Source of the DNA: Paragyromitra xinjiangensis
Taxonomy: Eukaryota > Ascomycota > Pezizomycetes > Pezizales > Discinaceae
Reading direction: 5' to 3'
Length of the DNA: 64,000 nucleotides
NCBI GenBank assembly: GCA_038503065.1
Contig: JBCAMK010000009.1
Coordinates: 1,984,001-2,048,000 of the forward strand
The translations under genes were made by a program, and so were the position numbers. Each line of letters opens with the position of its first letter. The stretch's first letter is position 1. Below the pieces are notes generated by a model that worked only from the letters and a program-made list of their open reading frames with translations, did no database searches and was not told the DNA's origin. Positions 1 through 11,899 of this stretch are shown here, in pieces.

Positions 1-1434
1 CTATGAGACCTGTTTGATGTTGGTAATCACCCACATAAATTTCAAGTCAAACCTCAATCAAGAGTCTCCAACGGTAAGAAATCCTGTGCTTGACACTTTT
101 CGGTCAAAGAGCACATCGTAACGAGTATCAGTGGCCTGTCGAGGTGTTCTCAGAGGAGATAAATGCCGAGGTTTAAGGTAGGGCGGTCCGCTGGTACCCC
201 ACGGATGTGCATCAAATGCCCTCAGATATCCAATACCTATGTCTTGAAAACGTCGTAACGTGGTTTTAGTTATAGCCATCAACTTAGATCCAGAGTGTTG
301 TTGACCAAGAAATTAGAAAGCAATACGTCGACATCATAAACCATCAAGAGACATCGATCGTGCTGTCAGAGGCACCCCGTTGGTGCGGTCAGGTGAGAAT
401 CATGACTGACGAGAACTCAATGGTTAACTACCTAGTTTTTAACCAACTGACACATGGACGTAACGATTAATCTTGCATTGGCGGAACGTATTCTCCAACG
501 GGATCTATCGGTTCACATTCAAAAGTTGTGGGGATCTCCACCTATAGTCGGAGAATCCCTATGCGCTGGTAGTGTTTAATCCCTTCCAGATCCCATAACA
601 GATCATGTGCTCATAAATGGTTCGATCGCTGCCTTGTTTTAAAATCATGTTCTTATTCGGGCATCTCTTTATTTGCAACGGTTCACCATACAAATAGATG
701 ACGTGAGACCTGTGCCGACTTCATACCCCTGAACGTAGGGTTTATGGCAACCAGCTGCAGGGTTTTGGGCCAAGAAATCCAGTTACAACTATCTGTGCCC
801 GAAATGGAAATCAATATTAACAACCCACATAATCTACTTACTGAATGGGAACGTTATTCCTAAGTTGCATGCATCACAAGGGTACTCGAGGCGAAGCGAG
901 AAGTTGTAGTTTAGATCTTGGCTCTCGACAGCAATTGCTTCTTCGGCAAATGTTGCTCGATGAATTCCCTGAAGATACAAACGTCAAGTCGCGCGATAAA
1001 TAAAACCTGCAGCCGATTCCTGTAGAGTATTTGGCGATTCTGGATCGTTTTGTGTAGCCTTGTCGACTGCCAAGACCAGCCACCACGTGACGTGAACCAT
1101 TCCATGAATTTCCTCAAACAAAGCCCAACTGCAGAACAATCATAGAATAATTCACAACCATAGAATAGTTCTCGAGCAATCGATCGAAAAGAATAGAATG
1201 TTATTTCATGTGCCCGTGTTTTCTAGAAAGATATAGAATTTCGCGTTTCTTTGTTTCTTTGTTCTTGCATGACTAAGCCAGTTGCCAGCCCCTCGTTTAT
1301 AACGACCAGCCCCCCACTCTCTCTCTCCATCTCTCGCCGAACTTCCCCTAAACCCCCCGATAACCAAATAATGTTTCAACTCCTCCAACCTCTGCATCAT
1401 CATCTCCCCTTTCAGCTCTTGATATCCCCAGGCC
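1..1434. other. Intergenic, no gene seen
   Basis: Only short uncorroborated reading frames occur on both strands here. No RNA gene, terminal inverted repeat or long repeat was recognised. The last 140 bases are a pyrimidine-rich leader of the next gene. Confidence 0.5.
1303..1434 (+). promoter_or_regulatory. Pyrimidine-rich leader of gene 1
   Basis: A C/T-rich stretch with CTCTCTCTC runs lies directly upstream of the ATG at 1435, whose context GGCATGGCA is favourable. CT-rich tracts just before the start codon are common in filamentous fungal promoters and leaders. No clear TATA box was seen. Confidence 0.35.
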
Positions 1435-3337
1435 ATGGCATACCATAAATTCACCACTAATTACTTCATCTCGCGTAACCCTGCCGACTGGGATTTCTCG
1501 AACTTCATAGCCGAATTCACTCGTCAACACCCGACAATCAGGCTTGGCGAAGCCAACTCTCGCTTTTTGAATGCTCTCGAGAAGATCGTGGCCTCACCCC
1601 CCTCTCGCTCAGCCCGTGTCAAAGCTCAGTCCCTCATTGATGTCCTCAAGAATAGGAGTGTCGTAAGTCCCCCCCCCAACCCCCTCCTTTTCTTTACTCT
1701 CGACCACACCAGCGTTGGAATGCGGACCAGTACTTGCTGGGACCCTTGGCGCGACGCCCCAGAGGCAGTCGGTCAGCCTTGCGGATTGCCGTATTGCGGC
1801 CCGGAGCCAGCCTTGCTGACGCTGGACAACCCGTGCGCGACGCCCTGGAGGCAGTCGGACGGCGGGGTTGATTAGAGAGTGAGGGCCAGATGTCACTGAC
1901 TTTGTGATAACAGAAAAAACGCCCCAATCAACCGGATAACCTCGTCATTCATGGAGGTGTTAATATCGCTCCGGAAGGTCAAATAATCAACACCAACGGC
2001 GGTGCTGTTTCAATCGCGGGACAAGGCCCAGCGAAAAGACGACGCCGCGAACCGACACTAGTACCAGACGAAGGTGGACAAGATGAGGGTGATGATAGCG
2101 AGAAGAATAGTGGAAAAGATACCGATAACGGCGATGGCTCAGGCAATACCATTGTCCCCCCACCTTGCAATCATCCACTACACGCTTTTCTTGTTACGTT
2201 CTCAGCCATGAGGAGCAAACGCCAATTTACCTCTGGGCGCATCCTTGAGGACATCATTCACGCCCACGTAACGAAAGATCCTTCATCCACTGGCGACGCT
2301 ATTCACTGGATCATCGACCCTTCAGACACTACGGTTCGCTCCTGGTTTGATGGGGATCTAAGCGAGTTGCTTGGGTGGGTGCCAAAAACACCCAAGGTGG
2401 ATGAATATTTCACATACGCCAGAAAGAGGTACGATAATGTGAGTATCAAAGCCCTTTTATGATCTGGTTTACTAATCTACGGGTAGAAATCGACCGTGCT
2501 AGACCTCCGTGAGATAGCGGAATCAAAACCGACGCCCCCAGGGGTACGATACGATCGGAAAAGCAACTTCAACGCGACCTACGTCAACGATGCGGCCGGT
2601 GCTATCCTTTCCATGATTGAACAGAGCAACAGCAATGAATCGTTTGGTACTCAAGGGCACAAGGAGGGCTGGTATGGGTCGAAATTGTGGAGTACTGTAC
2701 TCGATCATTGCATGGACGATATAGACAATTTCACCGTTTCGAGGACTGAGATCCAGTCTAAATCCGGTTGTTTGAGTAAGCGATTCGACGCGATTTTCCT
2801 CGGATTTGCGGGGGTGGAAATTGCGGAATTCGGCGCGGTTGAAGTAGCTCGCACAGCAGACGTTCTAGCGCCTGGGAAGCGGGCTTGCGATGAGGAAAAG
2901 CTAAGGGATGTGATGGCCGCAATGTTAACAGCACTCTTGGCACACGTGGATCATGATGTAGAAGCAACGAAACTTCTCCAGGTAGTCGGGGTGCAGCATG
3001 TTGGTACGCGTTCATGGACATTCTTATATGGGCGACGACTGATGAAATAGTAGGATTCAACATTCGAATCTCGACTATGTGTTCAATAAACCAAGGTGTT
3101 TTCTTGCTGAGGAAGGGGCGTTGGCGGAAGGTTCCGAATAAGTTAGAGAACTTTGATTCGGTCTTTGACGTTATGGAATCTGTAGTTGTAATGAAGGTAT
3201 GTGCATCCATGTTTCCTTTTCACTCTCAACTCGCCGCCAACTAACGGCATCAACAGAAAATTATTCAGCGCACGGTCGAGACGATTAAGCGGCACCACGA
3301 TAAAAAGGTAGAGGAGGCTGAGGAGTTTGAGTTATAG
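1435..3337 (+). CDS. Gene 1: nuclear protein with PD-(D/E)XK-like C-terminal region
   Basis: Five exons give 498 residues: 1435-1662, 1914-2438, 2487-3003, 3051-3196 and 3257-3337. All introns are GT-AG and the frame stays open across every junction. The acceptor at 3050 has an in-frame alternative three bases downstream. Residues 117-121 (KRRRR) look like a nuclear localisation signal and are followed by an acidic Gly/Asp/Glu linker (about 127-155). Residues about 346-480 carry D352, a segment with E362, E365 and E370 (AEFGAVEV), a Lys/Arg-rich helix, then VVGVQ and further strands. That order resembles fungal orphan families thought to have a restriction-nuclease-like PD-(D/E)XK fold, but the usual catalytic Lys after the last Glu is not evident, so activity is doubtful. 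The family assignment is from memory and tentative. The first intron (251 bases) is much longer than the others and holds a GC-rich insert. Confidence 0.72.
1749..1858. repeat. GC-rich direct repeat inside intron 1
   Basis: GCGCGACGCCC followed by GAGGCAGTCGG occurs at 1749-1772 and again at 1835-1858, 86 bases apart, inside the first intron of the upstream gene. The segment between is GC-rich and partly self-complementary, unlike the other short AT-richer introns. Confidence 0.6.
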
Positions 3338-6300
3338 GCGTGAAGAGTTAGCGTTATTACGCTGAAGAATGTGGGTTTGTCGCTACTTGGGATATGCTAT
3401 ATATGTAGATACTTTACGATCCTATCGCTACTCGAAGGCGCTTTCCTCTTATTTTTGCTCCAAAGGGAGAACCTATAGAGCGAGCTCATAACTATCTTTG
3501 GGACTCATGGCCAACTTCTTTCAAGTTTTTGTCTTGACCACCTTCCAAGGTGCAGTTCCCTGCTCACCCCTACCTCATGGCCCAAGCCTACCATGATGCC
3601 AATCGCTGCCTCCGCCTTCGATAAACTCATACCAAAACTCTCTGCCCAGATTAGCTGTCATCAAGACTGGAGCTCAAGTATCACATAACGTAGAGAAACT
3701 CCTCTGAACCTTCTTCTATTACTTATTGGTTCCTATATAGTCGTAACTTTAAACGTACTATATTCTCTATTTAATCGCCGCCCTTATCCAAACATTAGCT
3801 TTAAAGCAGCTGGGTAGTAGCCTAATCTACGAAATAGCTCCGTGTGTCCACTCAAGATCTAGCTTTTGTCTTCTTCTGCTCTTCAGGTTGCAGAAAATCA
3901 CCTCAAAAAGTGCGCTATCTTGCGTTGCTTTTCCCTCACTTTGGTCCTATCCTTCGCCCTTAACCCTATAAATGTATGGCTCGGCTGCAGAGACCTAAGT
4001 TATACCAGCCGTAATTGATATAAAAATGAGCACCAGTCCCGATTGATAGAATGCATTGGAAGCCTAGCATATGATAGGGATATCATCCAATAGTATAAGT
4101 TTCCCTTGGTCTGCCCGGTGTTTGGGCCTTTACTCTACTCTATCATAGGACCTTGATTATTCTGACGGCTAATCGGGTCGTTTAGAGTGTCGGGGGGTTG
4201 CTTCAGTCGGAAGAGTATTATAGGGTGGAGCTCTCCCAACTGGCTAGGTTACTGTATGCATGGAAGGTTCTTGCTTAATTTTTGTTCCCCATAGAATATT
4301 ATCGATATCGCAGAACTCAGGATGTTCCCTCGGAGATGATGAGCGAGAGTCGCTAACATTTACCCACATTGAAGCAGTAGTAAAATTAGACCTGCTTTAA
4401 TATATCCTTCTATAGTATCCAAGCTTTCCGCCATCCTCTTCCGCAAAGTTAGTTTCTAACTTATAGCCTACAATTAGATAATACTTATTTTACAAATACC
4501 GCTAAATTCTTGAAGAACTTGATGAGTCCACAATGGTTCTCGCCAGCACCCTAGGGGAGTCCTAGCCAGTCAAAGCTTTTATCTGTTGAGGCTGACATTT
4601 CTGACCGGCTAGAGCCGAAAAATTTCAACCCGCCCAGACGATCGGGGTGTGGCACTTCTCGACACGCGAGCAGTCTCTTGGCGGAACGGGTAGATCTACG
4701 GCTGTGCTGGCCAGCGGGGTCAGGTAATGTGATTGGATCTTTTTAATTGCCTCGGGGTACCTCCAAGCACAACCGCCATGTTTCAGAAACATGCGCAATA
4801 GAATGTTGGTTGAAAGGTGTCTTACTGCTATGCGTTGCTCAGGGGCCGGGTGTGAGTGCGTTAACATCAACCACGCGATGACTATGTATCGCAGAGCCTA
4901 TGGAGATGCTTGATACGAAGATTGCGGGAATGTTCTTTAAAGAAACGCCATAGTGATCAGTAAGTTTTGGAAGTGCAAAAACCGTAAAGCGGTCTGTGAT
5001 CATGTATTTCTGGCTTGGCAATGTAGAAACCTCACAATTCGGGAGTCTCGAACTACTGCGTAACAGAAAAACAACAATCATCTAGATCACTACATAATAG
5101 AGCTTATAGTGACGGTCTTCATTTCTTTTTATGTACGTAAATGTGCTCGGGACGGATATGAGGAACTTGAACATGCAAGCGAGAGTTGACCAATTAATCC
5201 GTCGATGTGTTGGGAATCAAAAATCGAATGAAATTGATATTTAGTAAGGTGTAAAGATAGATAAAGAACTAAAAAGGCCTAATTTTTTGGTTATAAGATT
5301 TGTGGAATTTATGACTTGGAGATGTAACCAAATCGCTATTCATTATACATCAGGACTCACTACCATTCCATATGTAACTGACTTACAGAAAGTTTTGGGG
5401 CTATTATGGCAGAAAGATACAGATTTAGAAAGCCCAATTGGCCAAGCACACGAAAAATTATGGCTCCAAGGGAATGGGGATGGTATGGTTCGAGACTTCG
5501 AGCAAACAAGAGATGAGTAAATGGGCTACTTATCATATTTTCAGAGCCTCTGCACAGGTGGGTAGCTCGCAACAGCTGTGTTGCTATTGGAGGATTTTAA
5601 AGGGGATCGGCCCTAGATGTGCCCTAGAGCACTCGTTGTTGAATGGCGTTTCCGAACTGGCCTGGTTCAACGTGTAAGTGCGTACCAGTAAATTGGGGAG
5701 AATAGCACGCAAGGAGCGAAATTCGGCCAGTTCAATAGCCAATTTTGGCCGATATAGGTGTGTCGATCCGCTTAATCAGTCCCCAGACTCGAAAACACGG
5801 GAGGAGGCTTACTTGGCCAGCTGTTCACAGCGATCTACACTTATTTCATGCCCTCTCAACTGGCCAAATACAACTCCTCGCTACTATTATCTGTTACTCT
5901 ACCGGTATACACTCCTATGCGGACCCAGGCCAATTCGGAAACGTTATTCAATCACGATATTCTGTAAACCGACTCTAGCTGCATGCTCACCATATTGTGA
6001 GCCCTATCCACGGCTGCAACAGCTTTTGGTCGATATGATTTCAAGTGATTACATGGCTGCAGGCTGCCGCCGCCTGAGGGGGTTTGGAGCCCGTCTATGA
6101 CCGCCACATATTGATCGATGCAGTAGGTACCTGAAGAATGTTGATTACGCTGTATCTTGCGTGGGGGGCTGCGACAGCGGTAGCTTCTGTCGATAGTATT
6201 TCCTCACCAGGCCTCAACTCTTTCTTGCAGCAAGACGCTCTTGCTTGTTGTACGAAGCGTTATTGAACTTGCTATTGTTGAACAGCTATTTTATCAGAGT

Positions 6301-6692
6301 TCCTTCTCTGCAACGGTAATTACATATACCCTTCATTATTTTATCATGCATGGTGCCTAGCTAAACAGTACATGCAAGCATTACCGAAACGCTGTGGTAT
6401 CTCTCTATAGTAAGCTGCACGCTCCAGAAGGAAAAACACGGCGATAAGGTCAGTAAAAAGTTCTTGCAGAACTGATATCAGCACTACTGACAAATCTAAT
6501 CTATGAAGCTTATAGCTCCTAGCGATCACAACTTAGGTACTCTCGAAACAAGAGATATTTTTGAGGTAAGTAAAGCCAAATGTTTTAGGGATCAAATCTA
6601 TAACTTGAGATAGATGAACGATTATCAGTGAAACTTACTAGAAACAGATATTGCCCAGCCAGGACATAGTTTTGAGACCTTCTCGGGTGAGA
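3338..6692. other. Intergenic, no supported gene
   Basis: This 3.3 kb stretch is AT-rich from 3350 to 4550. Short frames lie near 4625-5081 (minus) and 5287-6100 (plus), but none has a recognisable domain, convincing splice structure or codon pattern. They may be decayed genes. No terminal inverted repeats were found. Confidence 0.45.
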
Positions 6693-8300
6693 ATGGTTTT
6701 CCTCGAGTCTGCCCTTTTATTCGTCTCCACAGCCAACGCCCTAGTACTTGCTCCGAATGTGACTAGAGCCGAACCATCGTGGCAACCAGAGTCTAAGAGC
6801 CGTGGAACTTGGCGCCTCTTATTTAGCTGCACCATCACAATGTGTCTATGTCTCTGGGTCTCGATCCATGAAGATGTAGAGCTCAACCGCAACAGCAAAA
6901 AGAGACTCCTCAGCAAGATAGGACTAGTCATATTCGGAGTCCTTGCTCCTGAAAAAATCCTTTTTAGTGCCACTTCGCAGTTATTGGACGCAAAGCACGC
7001 TCGCAAGAAGTGGGACGAGAAAGTAGGGGTATTGATGGGACCCTACCAAAGTTGCTTCGGGCTTGAAGGAGGCTTCTTCTTATGTATGGGAGGATTTACT
7101 CTAGGAAAACCGGATTGCTTTGGACACCACCCCCGCGCTATAACGCGAAAGGAGTTTGAGCTTCTCACCTTAGATGAATTAAGCGTGCCACCGGAACTTA
7201 ATAGAAGTTTCTTTGCGGAAAGGGGCAAGTCGAACGCACTCGCAAAACTATTGACCGCTTTCCAAGTACTTGGGATGTTTATTGAGTTCGGATTCCGTCA
7301 AGCTACAGGCCTACCTGTCACAATTCTCGAGATCCACGTAATTGTGCACGTTTTGCGGACCGCAGCCCTATACGGACTCTATTGGTACAAGCCCCAGGGT
7401 GTCTTGGAACCTATTCCTATCATTAAACATGCAGAACTGAATGGTGTTCTGGCCTTTGTGTATCATGGGCCTGTAGTTATGGGGGTGTTGAAAACAGGAA
7501 GCCTATCTGGAAATAACGCTACTTCAGGTCCCGCATGTCTAGATGCTGAATCATGGTACATTACTAGCAACACTCCAAACTATCGCAGAAGCGTTCCAGA
7601 CCAGTTCAAGAATGCAGTCACCCTCGACACTAGTCATTCCAGGTCCCAGCCGCAATCACACGAAGTAGACCAGCCCCAGCCTCTAGAGAAGCAAAAGGCC
7701 CAACCCGCGCAAGTTAATCTCGAACTTTCCCCAGGAGAAACTCTGTATATCGGGACGGGCTTTCTGGTCAAAAACTGCGAGGTTAGAGGAGGTGAAACTG
7801 TTACTTTAAACCCGGATAACATCGAGGCTATGAGCTGCCAAGCCGTACATATCCGGACTGGAGCAGCCAAAGAAAACACCTTTATTCAGCTGAACCGGGA
7901 GAGCAGAGAACCTGGCTGTGAAGATCAGACTAAGGAATCTAGCCCGTGGGGTATGGCCAAACTTCGCCGGCTTCCAATACTGACATTGGTGATTCTTCCC
8001 GCTCTCGATGCCGTCACTTATTGCTTGGCGTGGAACAACTTTTATCCGACACAGATCGAGCAGTCTTTGTGGCGATTAAGTTGTATAAGCCTTATTATGT
8101 TCCCTCTAGTGGGAATGTTTACCCTACACTATGAGCGAGCTTCGAAATTGGTGGTGGTCGTATTGCAAATTGTTGCCTATTTATGTGTCTACATATTTTG
8201 CAACAAGTTTTTGCTCATTGAGGCTTTCATAAGTGTTAGGAGACTTCCAGAAGGAGCTTATCAGATAGTTCCATGGGAGAATATCTGGCCGCATTTATAA
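6693..8300 (+). CDS. Fungal multi-pass membrane protein
   Basis: A single uninterrupted frame of 535 residues starts at the ATG at 6693. The open frame extends further upstream but only with non-ATG codons. The first ~22 residues (MVFLESALLFVSTANALVLA) look like a signal peptide. A hydrophobic segment follows at about residues 36-56 (LLFSCTITMCLCLWVSIH), then GVLAPE, a short Phe/Gly-rich segment around FFLCMGG, a helix pair through VTILEIHVIVHVLR, and the motif LYWYKP. After a hydrophilic loop of roughly 200 residues come at least three more membrane helices and the ending EAFISVRRLPEGAYQ...PHL. The order (TM, LAPE, MGGF, WW/YW-KP, EAFISxRxLPxGAY) matches a large fungal family of unknown function that I know from many ascomycete and basidiomycete genomes. 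Length is typical and the gene looks intact. Confidence 0.85.
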   Translation: MVFLESALLFVSTANALVLAPNVTRAEPSWQPESKSRGTWRLLFSCTITMCLCLWVSIHEDVELNRNSKKRLLSKIGLVIFGVLAPEKILFSATSQLLDAKHARKKWDEKVGVLMGPYQSCFGLEGGFFLCMGGFTLGKPDCFGHHPRAITRKEFELLTLDELSVPPELNRSFFAERGKSNALAKLLTAFQVLGMFIEFGFRQATGLPVTILEIHVIVHVLRTAALYGLYWYKPQGVLEPIPIIKHAELNGVLAFVYHGPVVMGVLKTGSLSGNNATSGPACLDAESWYITSNTPNYRRSVPDQFKNAVTLDTSHSRSQPQSHEVDQPQPLEKQKAQPAQVNLELSPGETLYIGTGFLVKNCEVRGGETVTLNPDNIEAMSCQAVHIRTGAAKENTFIQLNRESREPGCEDQTKESSPWGMAKLRRLPILTLVILPALDAVTYCLAWNNFYPTQIEQSLWRLSCISLIMFPLVGMFTLHYERASKLVVVVLQIVAYLCVYIFCNKFLLIEAFISVRRLPEGAYQIVPWENIWPHL

Positions 8301-9155
8301 AATTGGGGTAGTGACTTCTGTACGTCATAGTGTAGGTGGAATTTTGTTAATTCTTATTTCTTTATTGGCTCACAGTGTAGCTTATACATTCTTCGCTTGG
8401 TAATAGGGTGCATTAGAAGAAAATTCAGTTCGATCATTATATAGGAGGAACCGGCAAAACTGCTGGGTGGGTCCTGAGGTACTTTGTAAATAGTTGATAG
8501 AGAACCTCAGAAATAAATAATAAGATTGCGTACAAGCCTAGAGTCGAGGGAAGCCCAAGTTTCGAGAATTCAAGAAAAACTATTTGGCCTTCCCGTAACT
8601 CCGAGCATGCTTCAAGTAAGCCTTCGGGTAGGTACGAATAGGCCAGCAAATAGGCACCCGAAAGGCCCTCAGGGCAGAAGCTATGCAGCATAATATACAC
8701 CTTTCGTTATCATCATGTCCACAGGGTAAGGGTTTCCTCTCTAAGGGTTTCCTCTCAAACAACAGACTCTTAAATGTTCTCGCCGGGACAAGCACTAGCC
8801 CGATTCCCCACAAGCTGCCGTAAGTGTCGCCTGGAAGTATTTATAGATTTAGCTAAGGGATCCTCGAGGTGCTGCTCAGCTGTATTTGAGGACTATCTTG
8901 GGTATGCTAAAGTTGTTGGTAAGTCTGGTAAAAAAGGAAGGACGGTAGCTTTAGCGCACAGGACCGGGATAGTGTATATTTGGTTTCTTTGATTGTGGCA
9001 TTTCCTACAAGTTGAGGAAAGAAATTTAGAAGGGAAGATGTTATCCCTATTGCCCCGCCCCCATATATTCGCTCTATCTACACCTCTTCCTATTAACACC
9101 CACATTCACTATTAAACCTCGCTAATAGATGTGACAGGATTCCAAGTTCACGGCT
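8301..9155. other. Intergenic, nothing recognised
   Basis: Only small unsupported frames on both strands. A short tandem of AAGGGTTTCCTCTC is visible near 8728-8756. Confidence 0.45.
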
Positions 9156-9373
9156 AACGTATTATACCGTGTACCTGGTCGTCATTGTGGTGGATGACAT
9201 TTGTTCCGAGGACTCTGATGGCTATCTAGATATATTTGGGACGGCCTAACAGTACTCCGTAGTGAGAGAAACCGGTAGACGGAGGGTTCTAGGGCCCCAG
9301 AAATAGCTTTTTGGTTTTTAACATTCCTGTGGTTGGTTACACGGTGATGATTAAGTACACGGTATAATACGTT
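9156..9373. mobile_element. MITE-like element, 218 bp
   Basis: AACGTATTATACCGTGTAC at 9156 is exactly reverse-complemented at 9355-9373 (GTACACGGTATAATACGTT). The interior has no coding potential. Size and perfect 19-base terminal inverted repeats fit a miniature DNA transposon. No target duplication was confirmed. Confidence 0.7.
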
Positions 9374-10264
9374 GGTACCCCTAGGTGCCTGTCTATTGAC
9401 TGTGAGGCGAGCCGAACACCCCTGAACGCTTGAGTTCGCAAGTTCCACAGCGAGCTCCTAGGAGCTGCCTATTGCTCCGAGGGAGCCTACCAATCCACAT
9501 CTTAGCGAGCTCGAGGTCGACCTCCCAAGAATACTCGAACTGATCACGCAGCCTGCTCCACAGCGGCTTCCACAGCGAGCACTCTAGGGTATCTAGGCCT
9601 GGAGCGTACATGTACATACTAGTTAGAAATAGAAAGGATTCCTCTAGTATTATACTAGTACTGTGTGACTTAGAAGTGTGATAAGCGTGACAATAAGCAA
9701 CCTACGGCTACTGAAAACTTTTCGGTAGGTGTTGAAAATTGCGACAGGTCATTTTCTACTTTTTCGGCTAATTCCGTTGTCATAGCCCCACGGAAGGACA
9801 GGGTAGCACATGCGAGCCGCGTCGTAGCAAATAAGGTTTTTCCGACGTGTCACTGTTTCTCCGCGGCATTTAAATCAATCCGAAGTCAGCAAAGCAAAGA
9901 ACCAACACAGGAGCAGTGCTGTATGACTCTTAAAAACAAAGGTTGCAGAGGTTTTGAGTTTTAATCAAGTATCGCCGATTTTAACGGGCTTACGTTTGTT
10001 GTAGTGCTACCGCATTTGGTTAGCTGCCGTAGTGCTATGGTATTCTTATGACAACGGCAGTCTCACTAAAACTGCCATTGTCTGCACGGCCGTTTCACTC
10101 AGTTTTTCAATTGCCATAGCGCTACTGTTTGGTTTAAATAGCGTGATATAGTAAGTAGATTTTTCTTTAAAATACTCTACCTATTCTACGGAGTGAGCAT
10201 TCTTAACTGAATCCGTGATACAACAATGTATGACTTCGGCATTCGTTAAACTACCGTATTGAGC

Positions 10265-10343
10265 AATCCCCCCGGGGAGATCTCGCGCAACCAATCAGAA
10301 ATTTTTATTCTACTTAGTTGCGCCAGATCCCCCAGGGGGATTC
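10265..10343. repeat. 79-bp imperfect palindrome
   Basis: AATCCCCCCGGGGAGATCTC..GCGCAAC at 10265-10291 pairs with GTTGCGCCAGATCCCCCAGG.. at 10318-10343 around a 26-base AT-rich loop. It could be a tiny foldback element or a hairpin; no gene is associated. Confidence 0.6.
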
Positions 10344-10517
10344 CCCGAAGCTATACGGTACGCACTCTAATAAACACTCTAGACCGCAGCGTTCTAGGAT
10401 AACGGTCTTCGTAGGGTCGTGTACAACATACTTTCGCTACGGTAGAAAAAGCACTCCTGTTTCCGGTATTATAGATTAACTATTCATTTGCTGTCGCCTC
10501 AAAAAGCGACGACCTCA

Positions 10518-10646
10518 GTACTCATATTCTCATGACGTTTTTAAAATGGGCCAGGTTTGCATACCATACAAACTGCCCTGAATCTACCTATTTTATATGA
10601 GATGCAGAGGCAGCCCGTTTTAAAAACGTCATGAGAATACGAGTAC
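10518..10646. mobile_element. Short MITE-like element, 129 bp
   Basis: GTACTCATATTCTCATGACG plus TTTTTAAAATGGGC at the left end is reverse-complemented, with one or two mismatches, at 10612-10646 (GCCCGTTTTAAAAACGTC then ATGAGAATACGAGTAC). The inverted repeats of about 34 bases surround only 60 bases. Confidence 0.7.
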
Positions 10647-10962
10647 ATATATATGACTAGGATCTTTTTTTTTGTTCTTTGTGTGGGCAAAGTGAAAGGA
10701 GGGTCGGGCGGTAAAACATGTTATATCATGGCTCTTGCGAGATGTAGGGCCTCATTGTTACCGTGTTTCTTGCGGGCTTTGAGGTTTCGTTATAAGTGGT
10801 TCCGGGAACTTTTGTTTAAATGGGGGAAGTATCGTGGGATACTTAGGATTTATCGCGGTGAGGAGTGAAGAAGGTAGGCTGCTAAGACTGTTCTGCGATG
10901 TTGATCGTAGAGGTGGTTTCGTCTGATTTCTAGACTCCTCAGTTAGCTGAGATGGACGGGGT

Positions 10963-11217
10963 ATTATAGGGGTTTTTCGTGCTGAGCGTTTCGGGTCAGG
11001 GTCAGCTTGTTGCAGTGTGTAACGTAGTCGGGAGCCACGGAAGCATGCAGGTACCATCGTACGGCGGGAAGCAGCAACTATTCAAAATCGATTATAGGGG
11101 TTTTTCGTGCTGAGCGTTTCGGGTCAGGGTCAGCTTTTGGCAGTGTGTAACGTGGTCGGGAGCCACGGGAGCCCGCAGGCTATCGTACGGCGGGAAGCAG
11201 CAACTATTCAAAAGGCG
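10963..11217. repeat. Tandem duplication, 128-bp period, abutting the 43-bp array
   Basis: A 128-base segment beginning ATTATAGGGGTTTTTCGTGC is repeated at 10963-11090 and 11091-11217 with few differences. Each copy ends in TCGTACGGCGGGAAGCAG, the start of the 43-base minisatellite. The period is one base short of three 43-base units, so it may be a diverged higher-order unit of the same array. Confidence 0.75.
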
Positions 11218-11899
11218 AATATGCGTCGTACGGCGACTGGGAGCACCTTGCAAAAGTGGAGAATAGTGTCGTACGGCGCCTGGGAGCACTTTGCAAAAGT
11301 AGAGAATCACATCGTACGGGCAGCCAAAGCAACTATTCAAAATCAATATATGGGTCGTACGGAGACAAGAAGCAACATTGCCAAATTGCAGAATCAGCCC
11401 GTACGATAGAAAAGGCCAAAATATTAGAGGTGCAGAAAGCTGTCGTACGGCGGATATCTGCTGATTGCTCGGTTGCTGAATGGCGCCGCACGGCAGCAAA
11501 AGGCCAAATCCTGAAGTGCAGAAACGCGTCGTACGGCAGCAAAAGGCCAAATCTGAAGGAACAGAAAGCTATCGTACGGCAGCAAAAGGCCAAATCCTGA
11601 GGTGCAGAAACGCGTCGTACGGCAGCAAAAGGCCAAATCTGAAGGAACAGAAAGCTATCGTACGGCAGCAAAAGGCCAAATCCTGAGGTGCAGAAACGCG
11701 TCGTACGGCAGCAAAAGGCCCAATCTGAAGAAGCAGAGAGCCGTCGTACGGCGGATATTTGCTGGTTGCGAGGTTGCTGAATGGCGTCGTACGGCAGCAA
11801 AAGGCCAAATCCTGAGGTGCAGAAACGCGTCGTACGGGAGCAAAAGTCCAGATCCCAAGGTATAGAAACGCGTCGTACGGCGACATCGGCAAATATCAT
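11185..11899. repeat. 43-bp minisatellite with CGTACG in phase (17 units)
   Basis: The tetramer GTAC of CGTACG falls at 11185, 11228, 11271, 11314, 11357, 11401, 11445, then every 43 bases from 11488 to 11875 (11488 reads GCAC). Spacing is 43 in nearly all steps and 44 twice. The core consensus is TCGTACGGC. Flanks alternate between AGCAAAAGGCCAAATC with TGAGGTGCAGAAACG, or with TGAAGGAACAGAAAGC, so older units diverge while the core stays. Because 43 is not a multiple of three, the array is open in several frames on both strands (up to 188 codons on the minus strand). I take those frames as by-products, not genes. Confidence 0.88.

Noticed and set aside
4625..5081. Adjacent minus-strand frames with a hydrophobic start
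   Set aside because: No domain, no clear splice connection, and stops interrupt the join. At best a decayed gene.
6651..6692. Upstream extension of the membrane protein
   Set aside because: It begins with TTG, and the ATG at 6693 gives a good signal-peptide-like start.
11092..11899. Long frames on both strands across the 43-bp array (up to 188 codons on minus)
   Set aside because: A 43-base period rotates the reading frame, so a stop-free unit opens several frames at once. There is no start context, splice structure or domain.
11185..11899. CRISPR array
   Set aside because: Repeats and intervals are both partly conserved, there are no unique spacers or cas genes, and the host appears eukaryotic.
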